Assembly (NCBI RefSeq): GCF_025397995.1
Contig: NZ_CP104550.1
Span: 958,001-1,022,000, forward strand
From: Methanothermobacter wolfeii
GTDB taxonomy: Archaea > Methanobacteriota > Methanobacteria > Methanobacteriales > Methanothermobacteraceae
DNA: 64,000 bases
Direction of reading: 5' to 3'
Below are positions 9,153 through 17,969 of the stretch, piece by piece (the first letter of the stretch is position 1; every line of letters starts with the position of its first letter). The position numbers and the translations under genes are program-made. A model generated the notes under the pieces. It did not search any database, was not told the DNA's origin, and saw nothing but the letters and a program-made list of their open reading frames with translations.

Positions 9153-11507
9153 ATGATGATACCCTTAAGCAGAACGGCCCTCAGCGTGCTGAAGGAAAGG
9201 TACCTTCTGAGGGATGAGAATGGCGATATTGTAGAGACACCCGAGGACATGTTCAGGAGGGTTGCAGGGGCCGTTGCACTTGCAGATGAATTCTATGGTG
9301 AGGATGTCAGAAAGGCTGAGGAAACCTTCTATTCCATGATGTCCCGACTGGAGTTTCTCCCAAACTCCCCCACACTCATGAACGCAGGGACATCCATCAA
9401 CCAGCTCTCAGCATGTTTTGTTCTCCCGGTTCCTGATTCAATTGAGGGCATATTTGACTCGCTCCGGGATATGGCCATAATCCACAGGTCAGGGGGTGGT
9501 GTTGGTTTCTCCTTCTCTGATCTGAGACCTGAGGGCGATGTTGTTGCATCAACCATGGGTGTGGCCTCAGGTCCTGTTTCATTTATGAGGATATTTGATG
9601 TTGCAGTTGACGTTATAAAACAGGGCGGGCGCAGGAGGGGTGCCAATATGGGTGTTCTGCGGGTTAACCACCCTGACATACTCGGTTTCATAGATGCCAA
9701 GACATCCGAGGGACCCCTCAGTAACTTCAACCTCTCTGTCTCCGTACCTGACAGCTTCATGGAGAGGCCTGGCAGAGTCGACCTCATAAACCCGCGGACG
9801 GGTGAAACCGTTGACTCCCTTTCCTCAGGGACCATACTGAGGGCGATGGTGAAGGCTGCCTGGAGGTGCGGAGACCCCGGGGTTATATTTGAGGACCGGA
9901 TAAACCGTTACAACCCCACCCCATCCCTTGGCAGGATAGAAGCCACAAATCCCTGCGTGACAGCAGAAACCATGGTCATGACAGGAGAAGGACCCCTGAG
10001 GGTCGCTGAACTCATAGGAAGACCATTCCTTGCTGAAGTGAACGGCTATCTGTACCCGTGCAGTTCAGGTTTCTTTAAGACGGGAGTCCGGGATGTCTAT
10101 GAACTCAGGACCAGGGAGGGCTGCAGTCTGAGACTGACAGATGACCACAGGATCCTTGTAATGGATGATGGTCCGGTCTGGCGGGCTGCCGGTGACCTTG
10201 AAAGGGGTGACCTTCTTGTCATGAACAGTAGGGCGGCTGGGTGGGGTTTATGGAACCATGAACGCAGGGATGAAGTGAATAGCTTCAATGCTGCAGGAAA
10301 TTCAGGGCACCGTGAACCAATAAATGATAAACAGGAGCTGGTAGAGGCAGTACGCACCACCCTACCTGTTGTGAACCATAAACCAATAAATGATAAACAG
10401 GAGCCCGCGACCCATGAAAGTGAAGGATCCATCGGGAACATCCTTCTGGATGAAGATCCAGGTTCCGGTGAAATGATGGTCCTCTCCACCTTCTCCGGAC
10501 TCAAAAGTAGGGGTGTGGAGGAGGTCTATGATGCAAGTGTCCCAGGCATCAACGCCTTCGCTGCCAATGGATTCCTGGTCCATAACTGTGGAGAGCAGCC
10601 GCTCCTCCCCTATGAATCATGCAACCTGGGATCAATAAACCTCGGGTTAATGGCTGGGCCCGGGGGTGTTAAATGGGACAGGCTTGCCAAGACCGTCCAC
10701 AGGGCCGTGCACTTCCTTGATAACGTGATTGATGTTAACAGTTACCCCCTGAGGAGGATACAGAGGACCACCAGGAGGACCAGGAAGATCGGTCTTGGTG
10801 TTATGGGATTTGCCGACATGCTGATAAGGCTCGGGGTGCCCTACAGTTCAGACGCCGCCCTCAGGGTTGCCGGGAGGGTTATGGCCTTCATAGAAAGGGA
10901 GGCCCGCAGTGCTTCAATGAAACTTGCAGTGGAAAGGGGTTCCTTCCCTGCATTCTCAGGGAGCAGATGGGACCTTGAGGGATTTGAATGTATGAGGAAC
11001 GCCACACTGACAACAATCGCACCCACCGGTTCACTCAGTATAATAGCAGGTGTCAGCAGCGGCATTGAACCCCTATTCGCGGTTTCATTTAAAAGGAACA
11101 TCATGGGCAGGGTTTTTCATGAAATTAACCCCCTGTTGAGGGAAGCGGCCCTGAGGGAGGGCCTTGACACCGGGACCCTGAAGAGGATAGTCTCAAAGGG
11201 AACGCTCAGGGACATGCCCGGCGTACCTGAATCAATGAGGAGGCTATTTGTCACCGCCCATGAGATAGACCCCGTCTTCCATGTTAAAATGCAGGCGGCC
11301 TTCCAGAGACACGTTGATAATGCCGTCTCAAAAACAGTTAACCTCCCGGAGAATGCAACACCCTCAGACGTTGAAAGGGTGTTCATGGCGGCATACAGAC
11401 TTGGATGTAAGGGTGTGACCGTCTACAGGTATGGCAGTAAAAGGAAGGAGGTTCTCCAGTTTCCAGAGTATGCAGGTTCCTGCAGGGATATGACATGTCC
11501 CAATTAG
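9153..11507 (+). CDS. Adenosylcobalamin-type (class II) ribonucleoside reductase with intein
   Basis: Reduces ribonucleotides to deoxyribonucleotides. Class II-like landmarks are 'NSPTLMNAG', 'LSACFVLPV', 'IIHRSGGGVGFSFS', 'KQGGRRRGANMGVL', the active-site loop 'NP-CGEQPLLPYESCNLGS' after removal of the intein, 'TIAPTGSLSIIAG' and the C-terminal 'GCKGVTVYRYGS'. The ATG at 9153 is chosen because family similarity begins there. A GGAGGG lies 18-20 bases upstream; further upstream the frame overlaps arfB. The precursor is about 784 aa. An intein of 211 aa interrupts the finger loop immediately before the catalytic Cys, leaving an extein of about 573 aa. The last Cys-containing tail 'GSCRDMTCPN' may be the redox-relay tail. 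Confidence 0.93.
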   Translation: MMIPLSRTALSVLKERYLLRDENGDIVETPEDMFRRVAGAVALADEFYGEDVRKAEETFYSMMSRLEFLPNSPTLMNAGTSINQLSACFVLPVPDSIEGIFDSLRDMAIIHRSGGGVGFSFSDLRPEGDVVASTMGVASGPVSFMRIFDVAVDVIKQGGRRRGANMGVLRVNHPDILGFIDAKTSEGPLSNFNLSVSVPDSFMERPGRVDLINPRTGETVDSLSSGTILRAMVKAAWRCGDPGVIFEDRINRYNPTPSLGRIEATNPCVTAETMVMTGEGPLRVAELIGRPFLAEVNGYLYPCSSGFFKTGVRDVYELRTREGCSLRLTDDHRILVMDDGPVWRAAGDLERGDLLVMNSRAAGWGLWNHERRDEVNSFNAAGNSGHREPINDKQELVEAVRTTLPVVNHKPINDKQEPATHESEGSIGNILLDEDPGSGEMMVLSTFSGLKSRGVEEVYDASVPGINAFAANGFLVHNCGEQPLLPYESCNLGSINLGLMAGPGGVKWDRLAKTVHRAVHFLDNVIDVNSYPLRRIQRTTRRTRKIGLGVMGFADMLIRLGVPYSSDAALRVAGRVMAFIEREARSASMKLAVERGSFPAFSGSRWDLEGFECMRNATLTTIAPTGSLSIIAGVSSGIEPLFAVSFKRNIMGRVFHEINPLLREAALREGLDTGTLKRIVSKGTLRDMPGVPESMRRLFVTAHEIDPVFHVKMQAAFQRHVDNAVSKTVNLPENATPSDVERVFMAAYRLGCKGVTVYRYGSKRKEVLQFPEYAGSCRDMTCPN
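9954..10586 (+). other. Intein in the ribonucleotide reductase (RIR1-type), 211 aa
   Basis: Starts at Cys codon 9954 and ends with His-Asn (10581-10586), followed by the +1 Cys of CGEQ. Block A is 'CVTAETMVMTGEGPLRVAEL'. Block B is 'LRLTDDHRILV' with the conserved His. Blocks F/G are 'VYDASVPGINAFAANGFLVHN', given here by its two halves: VYDASVPGINAF and AANGFLVHN. No LAGLIDADG or other homing-endonuclease motif is seen, so it is a mini-intein with an enlarged central linker. From memory, the RIR1 intein of M. thermautotrophicus delta H is 134 aa; here about 77 extra residues lie between 'LERGDLLVMNS' and 'LSTFSGLKSRG', including a duplicated PINDKQE. Confidence 0.92.
10315..10403 (+). repeat. 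In-frame 23-bp direct repeat inside the intein linker, period 66 bp
   Basis: The 23 bases beginning AACCAATAAATGATAAACAG occur at 10315-10337 and 10381-10403. The period of 66 is a multiple of three, so both copies encode the same peptide (PINDKQE). The repeat contains TAA and TGA triplets in the other frames. Confidence 0.95.
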
Positions 11508-11544
11508 AGAACATGAACGAATATCCTGAATCAGTTGTAAGATG

Positions 11545-11616
11545 GGAGGATTATTAGAAGGTGATAAAATGGACACCATATAACCTTCATAATCCTCCAC
11601 CTTCCATTTTATTACC
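11545..11616. terminator. Two interleaved inverted repeats between convergent genes
   Basis: GGAGGATTAT (11545-11554) is complementary to 11589-11598, and GGTGATAAAATGG (11560-11572) is complementary to 11604-11616 with one G.A mismatch. The order A-B-A'-B' means the two stems interlock, allowing a pseudoknot or alternating hairpins. It lies after the ribonucleotide reductase gene and before the 3' end of the convergent membrane-protein gene. A terminator or 3'-end stability element is the simplest reading. Confidence 0.6.
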
Positions 11617-11677
11617 CGTGGTTTATAAAGATATCGGGGGCGGCTAGAAGACCGCCGGTTCACTCATGGGAATAGTT

Positions 11678-13207
11678 TCAGGCTGTAACAAGGTAAACAA
11701 CAAAATCCCCGTTTTCATAGACCTTCCTGAGGTATGGATATTCAAGTCTATCTACCCGGGTCTTGCTGCCATAGAACAGGAAGTTATCCCTGGCCCTGAA
11801 GGTGAAGTTCCCATCAGCCTTCAGTCTCCTGTCAAATACAAGGTACTTTATTCTCTTCTCATGGAGTTTGGATGGTTTCAGTGCATCGGGATCCGTGAAC
11901 AGGATGGGGTTAACCTTCTGATCAGAGTATGCCGCGACAAAACCCATGGTATAGTAGTTAGAAAATGCTGCGACTCCTCCCTGCTCCCTGAACCATTCTG
12001 CAAGTTCATACTCAGACTCGGATGGGGGGGCTATCTGTATACGCCCATAGGGCGTCATTGCACCATAATCAGCTGTCTTTGGAGATGTTATGTGTGCATA
12101 TCCCTGGAAGAGTGCCACAAAGAGGACTGATACGAAAAATATTCCTGCAGCCACCCTGCTCTTCCTCTCGATGATCCCTGAACAGTATCTGAGTCCCGCT
12201 GCCCCCAGGATGCTGAGGGGGATCATCATGTAAATGAGGACCCTGTAGGATATAACATTGATACCGATGTAGTATCCCTTTGAGAGTATCAACATGGAAA
12301 GGATCCATGATACTATGAAAAGGTCCCTTAAACCTCGTTTTCTGACTGCAGCGACCAATCCAGGAATTGAGAGGAGGGCAGTAAGGTAACCGAATGCACC
12401 GGGGTAATGCAGAATACTCATACCCCTTGAAAACTGAAGACCCGTGCTCACACCACCAGCTCCACCCGTACTCTTAACATAAAGGGCCGGAAGCCACCAG
12501 ATGGATGCTATGATGATTCCTACGATTAAAAATGCAAGGTAGCCGGTGGCCGTCCTCTTAAGAGCACCCACACTACCTGAAACAATATTCGCGACTGCAA
12601 CTGCAGCTGTTATTAATGTAACAGAAAATACAAGGCACACAGTTGCTGCAGGATGTATAAGTGCAACGGTGCCCATGAGAGCCCCTGATAAAAGGGCGGA
12701 TACTAATCTATCCCTTTCCTCCCTGAAAAACTCATAGTACATGTAGATACTGAAGGGAAGTATAATGAGGGCCATGTTCTCGGGTATGGGTGAGACGGAT
12801 CTTACGGCAACGGAGCCTGAGATGAAGAGTATCCCTGCGGCCAGACCAGTATACCTGTCCTCATAGAACCTGGAAGCCACGATGGTAACCGATAGGACTA
12901 TTGCTGAGATTAGAACAGGCTGCATGAACCTGGCGGCCTCGAAGAGACCTGTCTGAAGGATATATGATACAAGGATCAGGGTGAGGTGGAAGATTGGAGG
13001 ATAATTGATTATATTTCCTGAAGGAGCATTATAGAGAGGATCATGCAACGTCAGCCCCTCCAGCATGTAAACCCTTGCAAGGTGTATGTGGTAGTATATA
13101 TCCCATCCAATGGGCCACTGATACCTCACCGTGACGAGGATTCCTATTATAAATGCGCATAATGCTGGTATAATATAAAGGAACTTACCATGGTCTCTAT
13201 TTAACAT
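11678..13207 (-). CDS. GT-C-like multispanning membrane protein
   Basis: About ten membrane helices followed by a ~110-residue C-terminal extracytoplasmic domain. The first loop after TM1 contains 'WPIGWDIYYHIHLARVYMLE', with acidic and His residues placed as in GT-C glycosyltransferases and STT3 (dolichyl-phosphate-sugar users). A role in cell-surface glycosylation or pseudomurein-associated polymer synthesis is inferred from this resemblance. The active-site assignment is not proven. It is monocistronic, preceded by two copies of a palindromic element (13241-13338). Confidence 0.7.
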   Translation of the reverse strand: MLNRDHGKFLYIIPALCAFIIGILVTVRYQWPIGWDIYYHIHLARVYMLEGLTLHDPLYNAPSGNIINYPPIFHLTLILVSYILQTGLFEAARFMQPVLISAIVLSVTIVASRFYEDRYTGLAAGILFISGSVAVRSVSPIPENMALIILPFSIYMYYEFFREERDRLVSALLSGALMGTVALIHPAATVCLVFSVTLITAAVAVANIVSGSVGALKRTATGYLAFLIVGIIIASIWWLPALYVKSTGGAGGVSTGLQFSRGMSILHYPGAFGYLTALLSIPGLVAAVRKRGLRDLFIVSWILSMLILSKGYYIGINVISYRVLIYMMIPLSILGAAGLRYCSGIIERKSRVAAGIFFVSVLFVALFQGYAHITSPKTADYGAMTPYGRIQIAPPSESEYELAEWFREQGGVAAFSNYYTMGFVAAYSDQKVNPILFTDPDALKPSKLHEKRIKYLVFDRRLKADGNFTFRARDNFLFYGSKTRVDRLEYPYLRKVYENGDFVVYLVTA

Positions 13208-13240
13208 GATGACACCTTCCAGAATGCTGACTTAAATATG

Positions 13241-13338
13241 GATATGGACTCCATATAAAATTACATCATGAGCAGATACTGATGAGATCCTTGCAGAATT
13301 CCTGCAGATATGGACTCCATATAAAATTGCATCATGAG
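13241..13338. promoter_or_regulatory. Duplicated palindromic operator-like element upstream of the GT-C-like gene
   Basis: A 32-bp unit occurs at 13241-13272 and 13307-13338 with one mismatch. Each holds the perfect palindrome ATATGGA-C-TCCATAT (13242-13256 and 13308-13322). On the minus strand each copy reads TTTTATATGG, so palindrome and TATA-like box overlap. The copy nearest the gene is about 35 bases from the ATG. Confidence 0.65.
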
Positions 13339-13387
13339 GCAGCATTAATTGAAAGATGATGTGTGGAGAGAAAAATAAGGCAGATTA

Positions 13388-15877
13388 TCATATCCGCCCC
13401 ATCTCTATACCCCTTATGATCCTTGAACACTCCCTTACAGTCTTTTTCTTCCGGAATGCTGATGCAATCCTTTTAACCGCCTCAAGGGTCCGTACGGTTG
13501 AGTCAAGCCAGCTGAATATATCCCCTGGATAGGCCTGGATCTGATATCCTGATAGAAGTCCCCTGCTTATATCAGCAGGGTCCTCCCCCCTCAGCCTCCT
13601 GTCTATTATATGACGGGACAGTTTACTCTGGATACAGCCACAGAAGGGCCTTTCCCTGCACTCACATGATAGGAAGTCCATCTGAAGTTTCAGAACAGCC
13701 TCCTGGAGTCTGCTATCCAGTTTAACAAGGTTATCCCCCCCTGAGAGTATGTCAAGGGTTGAATCTGCCATCAGCCTCGTTGAAAATTTAGCCTTCACTG
13801 CCTGACTCAGCTTCCTGTGGAGTCTCCCTGAAAGGTACGCTGATGTGAAGGGTTCCATTTCAAGGGCAACGTCAAGGGGGTTCCCCTGGAGGTTTGACCT
13901 GATGTACTCGGCGTCCCCTGGTTTGATGAAGGACCTTGATACGGCCATACCGTAGGGTGTGACCTCAATTCCACTCTCTGTGGTGATCATACCATAGGAT
14001 TCAAGGATTTCAAGGGCTCTTCCGGGTTCAAGGATCCATGAGCCATCCCCCGAGATATCGGACCTCCTCCTGAGTGCCCCTGAACTTACATCTGCAAGGA
14101 TGTGTTCAAGAACATCCTCCTCAGAATAGTGGACATCAACAGGGTCCGGTCCGCTTTCAAGGAGTTCAAGGGCCTTCACCTCCTCTGTTTCTCCATCAAA
14201 TTCCATTCCAGCCTCTGCAAGGACATATACAATTCCCCTGTCATGATAGGATGGCCTCCCGGCCCTTCCAAGCATCTGTGAAAACTCGTTGGCCGTCAGC
14301 CACCGGTTACCCATAAGGAGCGTCTCAAAAATAACCTGTGATGCTGGAAAATCAACTCCAGCTGCAAGGGCGGCTGTTGTTACAATGGCAGCAAGCTTCT
14401 GGGAGGCGAACGCCTTCTCTATCCTCTGCCTTTCCCTGTAGGATAGACCCGCATGGTAGGCAGCTGCACTGACCCTGTTCCTTGTAAGGTATTCTGCAAT
14501 GAGCCTCGTCTTCCTCCGTGAGTTTGTGAAGATTATGGTCTGGCCATGGAATCCTCTCTCTGACTTCAGGGAGAACTCCCGCTCTGCAAGCCTGAGTATG
14601 AGGTTCTTCTTCTCCTCAGGGCTCCTTGAAAATACAATGTGCCTCTCAAGGGGTACGGGTCTTCTATCATACTCAACGAGTCTCAGACCAAAATCCGAGG
14701 CTATCTCCTCAGTGTTCTTCACGGTTGCAGAGAGTGCTATGATCTGGGCCTCAGGGAATAACCCCTTTATCCTCCTTATCATCCCGTTAAGCCTCGAACC
14801 CCTCTCCTCATCCTCAAGGGTGTGTATCTCATCCACCACAACCACCCCTACCCTGCCAAGTCTCTCAGCCCCTCCTGACCTCAGGATATAATCAAAGCCC
14901 TCATAGGTACCCACTATGATGTCAGAAGATGACGGATCGGTTTCCGGAATCTTCAGTTCTTCACGGGCCCTTATCCTGCTCATACCAACCTTTATGGCTG
15001 TTTTAAGACCGAGACGTGAGTATCTCCCCTTAAAGTCCCTGTATTTCTGGTTTGCCAGTGCCACGAGGGGTGTGAGGTATATGAACCTTTCACCGGCCAT
15101 TGCCCGGGGTATGCCTGCAAGTTCACCTATTAGTGTCTTTCCACTTGCAGTTGCAGATACCACCATGAGATCCTCACCCTCAAGGAGGCCCGAATCAACC
15201 GCAAGTACCTGCACCGGCCTCAGTACACGGTTACCCTCCCTTTTAAGTATCCTTATGAATCCCTCGGGAATCCCCAGTTTATCCACCGGGACCTGTGGTG
15301 TCCTGTCAGCCCCTGAGGTGACCGTATCATAGAGGGTTAATCTCCTGTTATCAAGGGGGTCAAAACGGGGTGATATGACCTCAAGGACCTCCTCGAGGGG
15401 TATCCCCCTCCTGATGAGCCTCCTGAGATTCCTGTATACCAAGACATCAAGGCCCGAGTACCTGAGTTCCCTCTTGATCACCTCATCAACGCACCTTGAG
15501 CATATCCTCTGGCCGGAGTACACCGTTGATGACCTTGAATTCACAACAGTAACGTACCCCTCATGGAGGCAGTGCTGGCAGACCCTTGTGTGCCTGTACC
15601 TGATACCGTAGGCTGATAGGAGTTCCTCGAGTTCCTCATCATGGCCCGTGAGGAAGACTGCCTGTTTCTTCATCAGTTTAAGTGCCTCTGAGGGTTTCCT
15701 GAGGCTTTCCTTCCCATCCCTTTCTATGGTGAACCTCGCTATCCTTGGACCGGACCCTGTCTTCTGGACCTTTAACCTCCCCCAGAATGGGGGTTTCCTG
15801 CGGGTGTTGAGGGCTCCGCTGGGTTTTCCTGCAGGGATAAAATCAACTGACCTTTTTCTCCTGTTTAAAATTATCAT
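13388..15877 (-). CDS. Ski2-like DEAD/DEAH helicase with N-terminal zinc finger (DUF5814-type)
   Basis: Superfamily 2 helicase of about 829 residues. N-terminal region holds a four-Cys zinc site ('CQHCLHEGYV' and 'ICSRCVDE', near residues 100-135). Helicase motifs are I 'VSATASGKT', II 'VVVDEIHTLED', III 'ALSAT', IV-V 'TIIFTNSRRKT' and 'VTTAALAAGVDFP', VI 'QMLGRAGRP'. A second Cys cluster 'CECRERPFCGC' lies near residue 760. The family is archaeal; a role in RNA or DNA unwinding linked to repair or processing is inferred. ATG at 15877 is preferred over a TTG at 15889. Confidence 0.88.
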   Translation of the reverse strand: MIILNRRKRSVDFIPAGKPSGALNTRRKPPFWGRLKVQKTGSGPRIARFTIERDGKESLRKPSEALKLMKKQAVFLTGHDEELEELLSAYGIRYRHTRVCQHCLHEGYVTVVNSRSSTVYSGQRICSRCVDEVIKRELRYSGLDVLVYRNLRRLIRRGIPLEEVLEVISPRFDPLDNRRLTLYDTVTSGADRTPQVPVDKLGIPEGFIRILKREGNRVLRPVQVLAVDSGLLEGEDLMVVSATASGKTLIGELAGIPRAMAGERFIYLTPLVALANQKYRDFKGRYSRLGLKTAIKVGMSRIRAREELKIPETDPSSSDIIVGTYEGFDYILRSGGAERLGRVGVVVVDEIHTLEDEERGSRLNGMIRRIKGLFPEAQIIALSATVKNTEEIASDFGLRLVEYDRRPVPLERHIVFSRSPEEKKNLILRLAEREFSLKSERGFHGQTIIFTNSRRKTRLIAEYLTRNRVSAAAYHAGLSYRERQRIEKAFASQKLAAIVTTAALAAGVDFPASQVIFETLLMGNRWLTANEFSQMLGRAGRPSYHDRGIVYVLAEAGMEFDGETEEVKALELLESGPDPVDVHYSEEDVLEHILADVSSGALRRRSDISGDGSWILEPGRALEILESYGMITTESGIEVTPYGMAVSRSFIKPGDAEYIRSNLQGNPLDVALEMEPFTSAYLSGRLHRKLSQAVKAKFSTRLMADSTLDILSGGDNLVKLDSRLQEAVLKLQMDFLSCECRERPFCGCIQSKLSRHIIDRRLRGEDPADISRGLLSGYQIQAYPGDIFSWLDSTVRTLEAVKRIASAFRKKKTVRECSRIIRGIEMGRI

Positions 15878-15899
15878 TCTACCGCTCAAGAAAAAAATA

Positions 15900-17543
15900 T
15901 TAGGTTTCCTTCTTCTTTAGAAGCTCAACTGCCATTTCACGGAGTTTGAACTTCTGGACCTTCCCGCTTGCAGTCAGTGGGAACTCATCCACAAAGAACA
16001 CGTGCTTGGGGACCTTGTACCTTGCTATCCTCTGGATCGCATAGTCCCGGACGTCCTCTTCAAGGAGATCCGCGTCATCCTCCTTTATGATGAAGGCCCC
16101 TACTATTTCACCGTACTTCTCATCGGGTATACCGACTACCTGCACGTCCTTTACACCCGGCATGGTGTGGAGGAATTCCTCGATCTCCCTGGGGTAAATG
16201 TTCTCGCCGCCGCGGATGATCATGTCCTTTATACGGCCCACGATTGAGTAGTAGCCGTCCTCATCCATCACCGCAAGGTCTCCGCTGTGGAGCCATCCAT
16301 CCTCGTCTATGGCCTCGGCCGTCATCTCGGGCATCTTGTAGTAGCCCTTCATGACGTTGTAGCCGCGGCAGCAGATCTCACCCGGCTCTCCGGGTCCAAG
16401 TTCCTCCCCGGTCTCGGGGTCAACTATCTTGACCTCTATGTGGGGGAGGGGTGTCCCCACGGTTTCGACACGTTTCTCTATGGGGTCATCAACACTTGTC
16501 TGTGTGAATACAGGTGAGGCCTCTGTGAGTCCGTAGGCTATGGTTACCTCCTTCATGTTCATGTCGTTCATGACGCGTTTCATTGCCTCGATGGGGCATG
16601 GTGAACCTGCCATGATCCCTGTACGGAGTGATGAGAGGTCGAACATGTCAAACATCGGGTGTGTGAATTCTGCTATGAACATTGTGGGAACGCCGTAGAG
16701 GGCCGTGCACTTCTCCTTCTCAACAGCTGCAAGGACCAGGAGGGGGTCGAAGAGTTCTATCATGACCAGGGTGCCTCCATGGGTAAGGATGGCCAGCACA
16801 CCCAGCACTATCCCGAAGCAGTGGAAGAGGGGGACCGGGAGGCAGAGCCTGTCCTCCTCTGTGAACCTCTGTCTCTCACCGATGTAGTAGCCGTTGTTGA
16901 GTATGTTCCTGTGTGTCAGCATGACCCCCTTGGGGAACCCTGTTGTCCCTGAGGTGTACTGCATGTTGATCACATCCGTGTTCCTGAGTTCTGCAGCCGC
17001 CTCCTCAAGTTTACTGTCAGGGACGTGTCTTCCAAGGAGCATGAGTTCGTGGGTGTTGTACATTCCCCTGTGTTTCTGGGCGCCTATGTAGATGACGCTC
17101 CTGAGTTCAGGGAACCTTTCACTCCTGAGGTGGCCCCTTTCATGGGTTTTAAGTTCAGGGACGAGCTCGTAGAGTGTCTGAATGTAGTCAACATCCCTGA
17201 AGCCGTCTATGATTGCTATTGCCTTCATATCAGACTGTTTCATGACGTATTCCAGTTCATGGCTCCTGTAGGCTGTGTTTACCGTTACAAGGACGGCGCC
17301 GATCTTTGCTGTTGCAAAGAGAAATGTGAGCCAGTCCGGAACGTTAGTGGCCCAGATACCCACGTGGTCGCCCTTCTTTATTCCTATAGACAGGAGGCCC
17401 TTGGCCATGAGGTTGACCCTGTCATTGAACTCCCTGTAGGTGAATCTAAGGTCCCTGTCTGGGTAAACTATGAATTCCTTATAAGCGTACCTTTCAACCT
17501 GTTTTTCAAAAAATTCTCCTATTGTATCCTCTGTGAAAACCAT
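15900..17543 (-). CDS. Acyl-CoA synthetase (AMP-forming, FadD-like)
   Basis: ANL-superfamily enzyme activating a carboxylic acid to its acyl-AMP and then acyl-CoA. Motifs: AMP loop '[20 protein letters not shown]', '[11 protein letters not shown]', hinge '[20 protein letters not shown]', and catalytic Lys in '[14 protein letters not shown]' near the C terminus. Full length at 547 residues. Third gene of an operon with an XRE-cupin regulator and a thioesterase (12-base gap to the latter). The substrate is unknown; short or medium organic acids are likely in a methanogen. A second, more distant synthetase occurs at 52244-53929 next to a paralogous regulator. Confidence 0.9.
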   Translation of the reverse strand: MVFTEDTIGEFFEKQVERYAYKEFIVYPDRDLRFTYREFNDRVNLMAKGLLSIGIKKGDHVGIWATNVPDWLTFLFATAKIGAVLVTVNTAYRSHELEYVMKQSDMKAIAIIDGFRDVDYIQTLYELVPELKTHERGHLRSERFPELRSVIYIGAQKHRGMYNTHELMLLGRHVPDSKLEEAAAELRNTDVINMQYTSGTTGFPKGVMLTHRNILNNGYYIGERQRFTEEDRLCLPVPLFHCFGIVLGVLAILTHGGTLVMIELFDPLLVLAAVEKEKCTALYGVPTMFIAEFTHPMFDMFDLSSLRTGIMAGSPCPIEAMKRVMNDMNMKEVTIAYGLTEASPVFTQTSVDDPIEKRVETVGTPLPHIEVKIVDPETGEELGPGEPGEICCRGYNVMKGYYKMPEMTAEAIDEDGWLHSGDLAVMDEDGYYSIVGRIKDMIIRGGENIYPREIEEFLHTMPGVKDVQVVGIPDEKYGEIVGAFIIKEDDADLLEEDVRDYAIQRIARYKVPKHVFFVDEFPLTASGKVQKFKLREMAVELLKKKET

Positions 17544-17555
17544 AAATCCACCCTT

Positions 17556-17969
17556 TCATTCCTCTACAAGGTGTTCCTCCAGCTGAGCCCTTATCTCTGG
17601 AGGTATCGGTTTCTTCTTCTGCTCGATGAAGTCATAGTGAACGAGGACCGCCCTGCCCCTTGCCTTGAGCTCTCCGTCCTGCCAGGCTTCATGTCCGATG
17701 GTGAAGGATGAGTTTCCGATATGGGTTATGTAGCTTCTGATCTCAACGTCGCTCCCGTAGTACATCTGTGCAAGGAAATCGAACTCTGTCCTTACGAGGA
17801 TGAGTTTCCATTTCTCATAGCTGAGGTCCAGGTCCGGTGTGAACATCCTGAATATGGGGTTCCTTCCCTTCTCAAACCATACTGCAAGAACAGTGTTGTT
17901 AACGTGCCTGAGTCCATCAATATCCCCGAAGCGGGGTGTTACTGTTATTTTGAACATCCTATCATCCAT
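17556..17969 (-). CDS. 4HBT-family acyl-CoA thioesterase
   Basis: 137-residue hot-dog-fold thioesterase. The family motif 'RFGDIDGLRHVNNTVLAVWF' near residues 13-32 includes the catalytic Asp and the conserved His-Val-Asn. It would hydrolyse acyl-CoA esters, the reverse of the neighbouring synthetase. The ATG at 17969 directly follows the stop of the regulator gene; ATG at 17957 is possible. Co-transcription with 15900-17543 and 17970-18542 is very likely. Confidence 0.85.
   Translation of the reverse strand: MDDRMFKITVTPRFGDIDGLRHVNNTVLAVWFEKGRNPIFRMFTPDLDLSYEKWKLILVRTEFDFLAQMYYGSDVEIRSYITHIGNSSFTIGHEAWQDGELKARGRAVLVHYDFIEQKKKPIPPEIRAQLEEHLVEE

Noticed and set aside
11666-12130. 154-codon plus-strand open frame
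   Set aside because: Antisense to the GT-C-like membrane protein; its codons mirror that gene.
17025-17711. 228-codon plus-strand open frame
   Set aside because: It is antisense to the acyl-CoA synthetase and thioesterase genes, has no ribosome site, and its amino-acid composition is that of a shadow frame.
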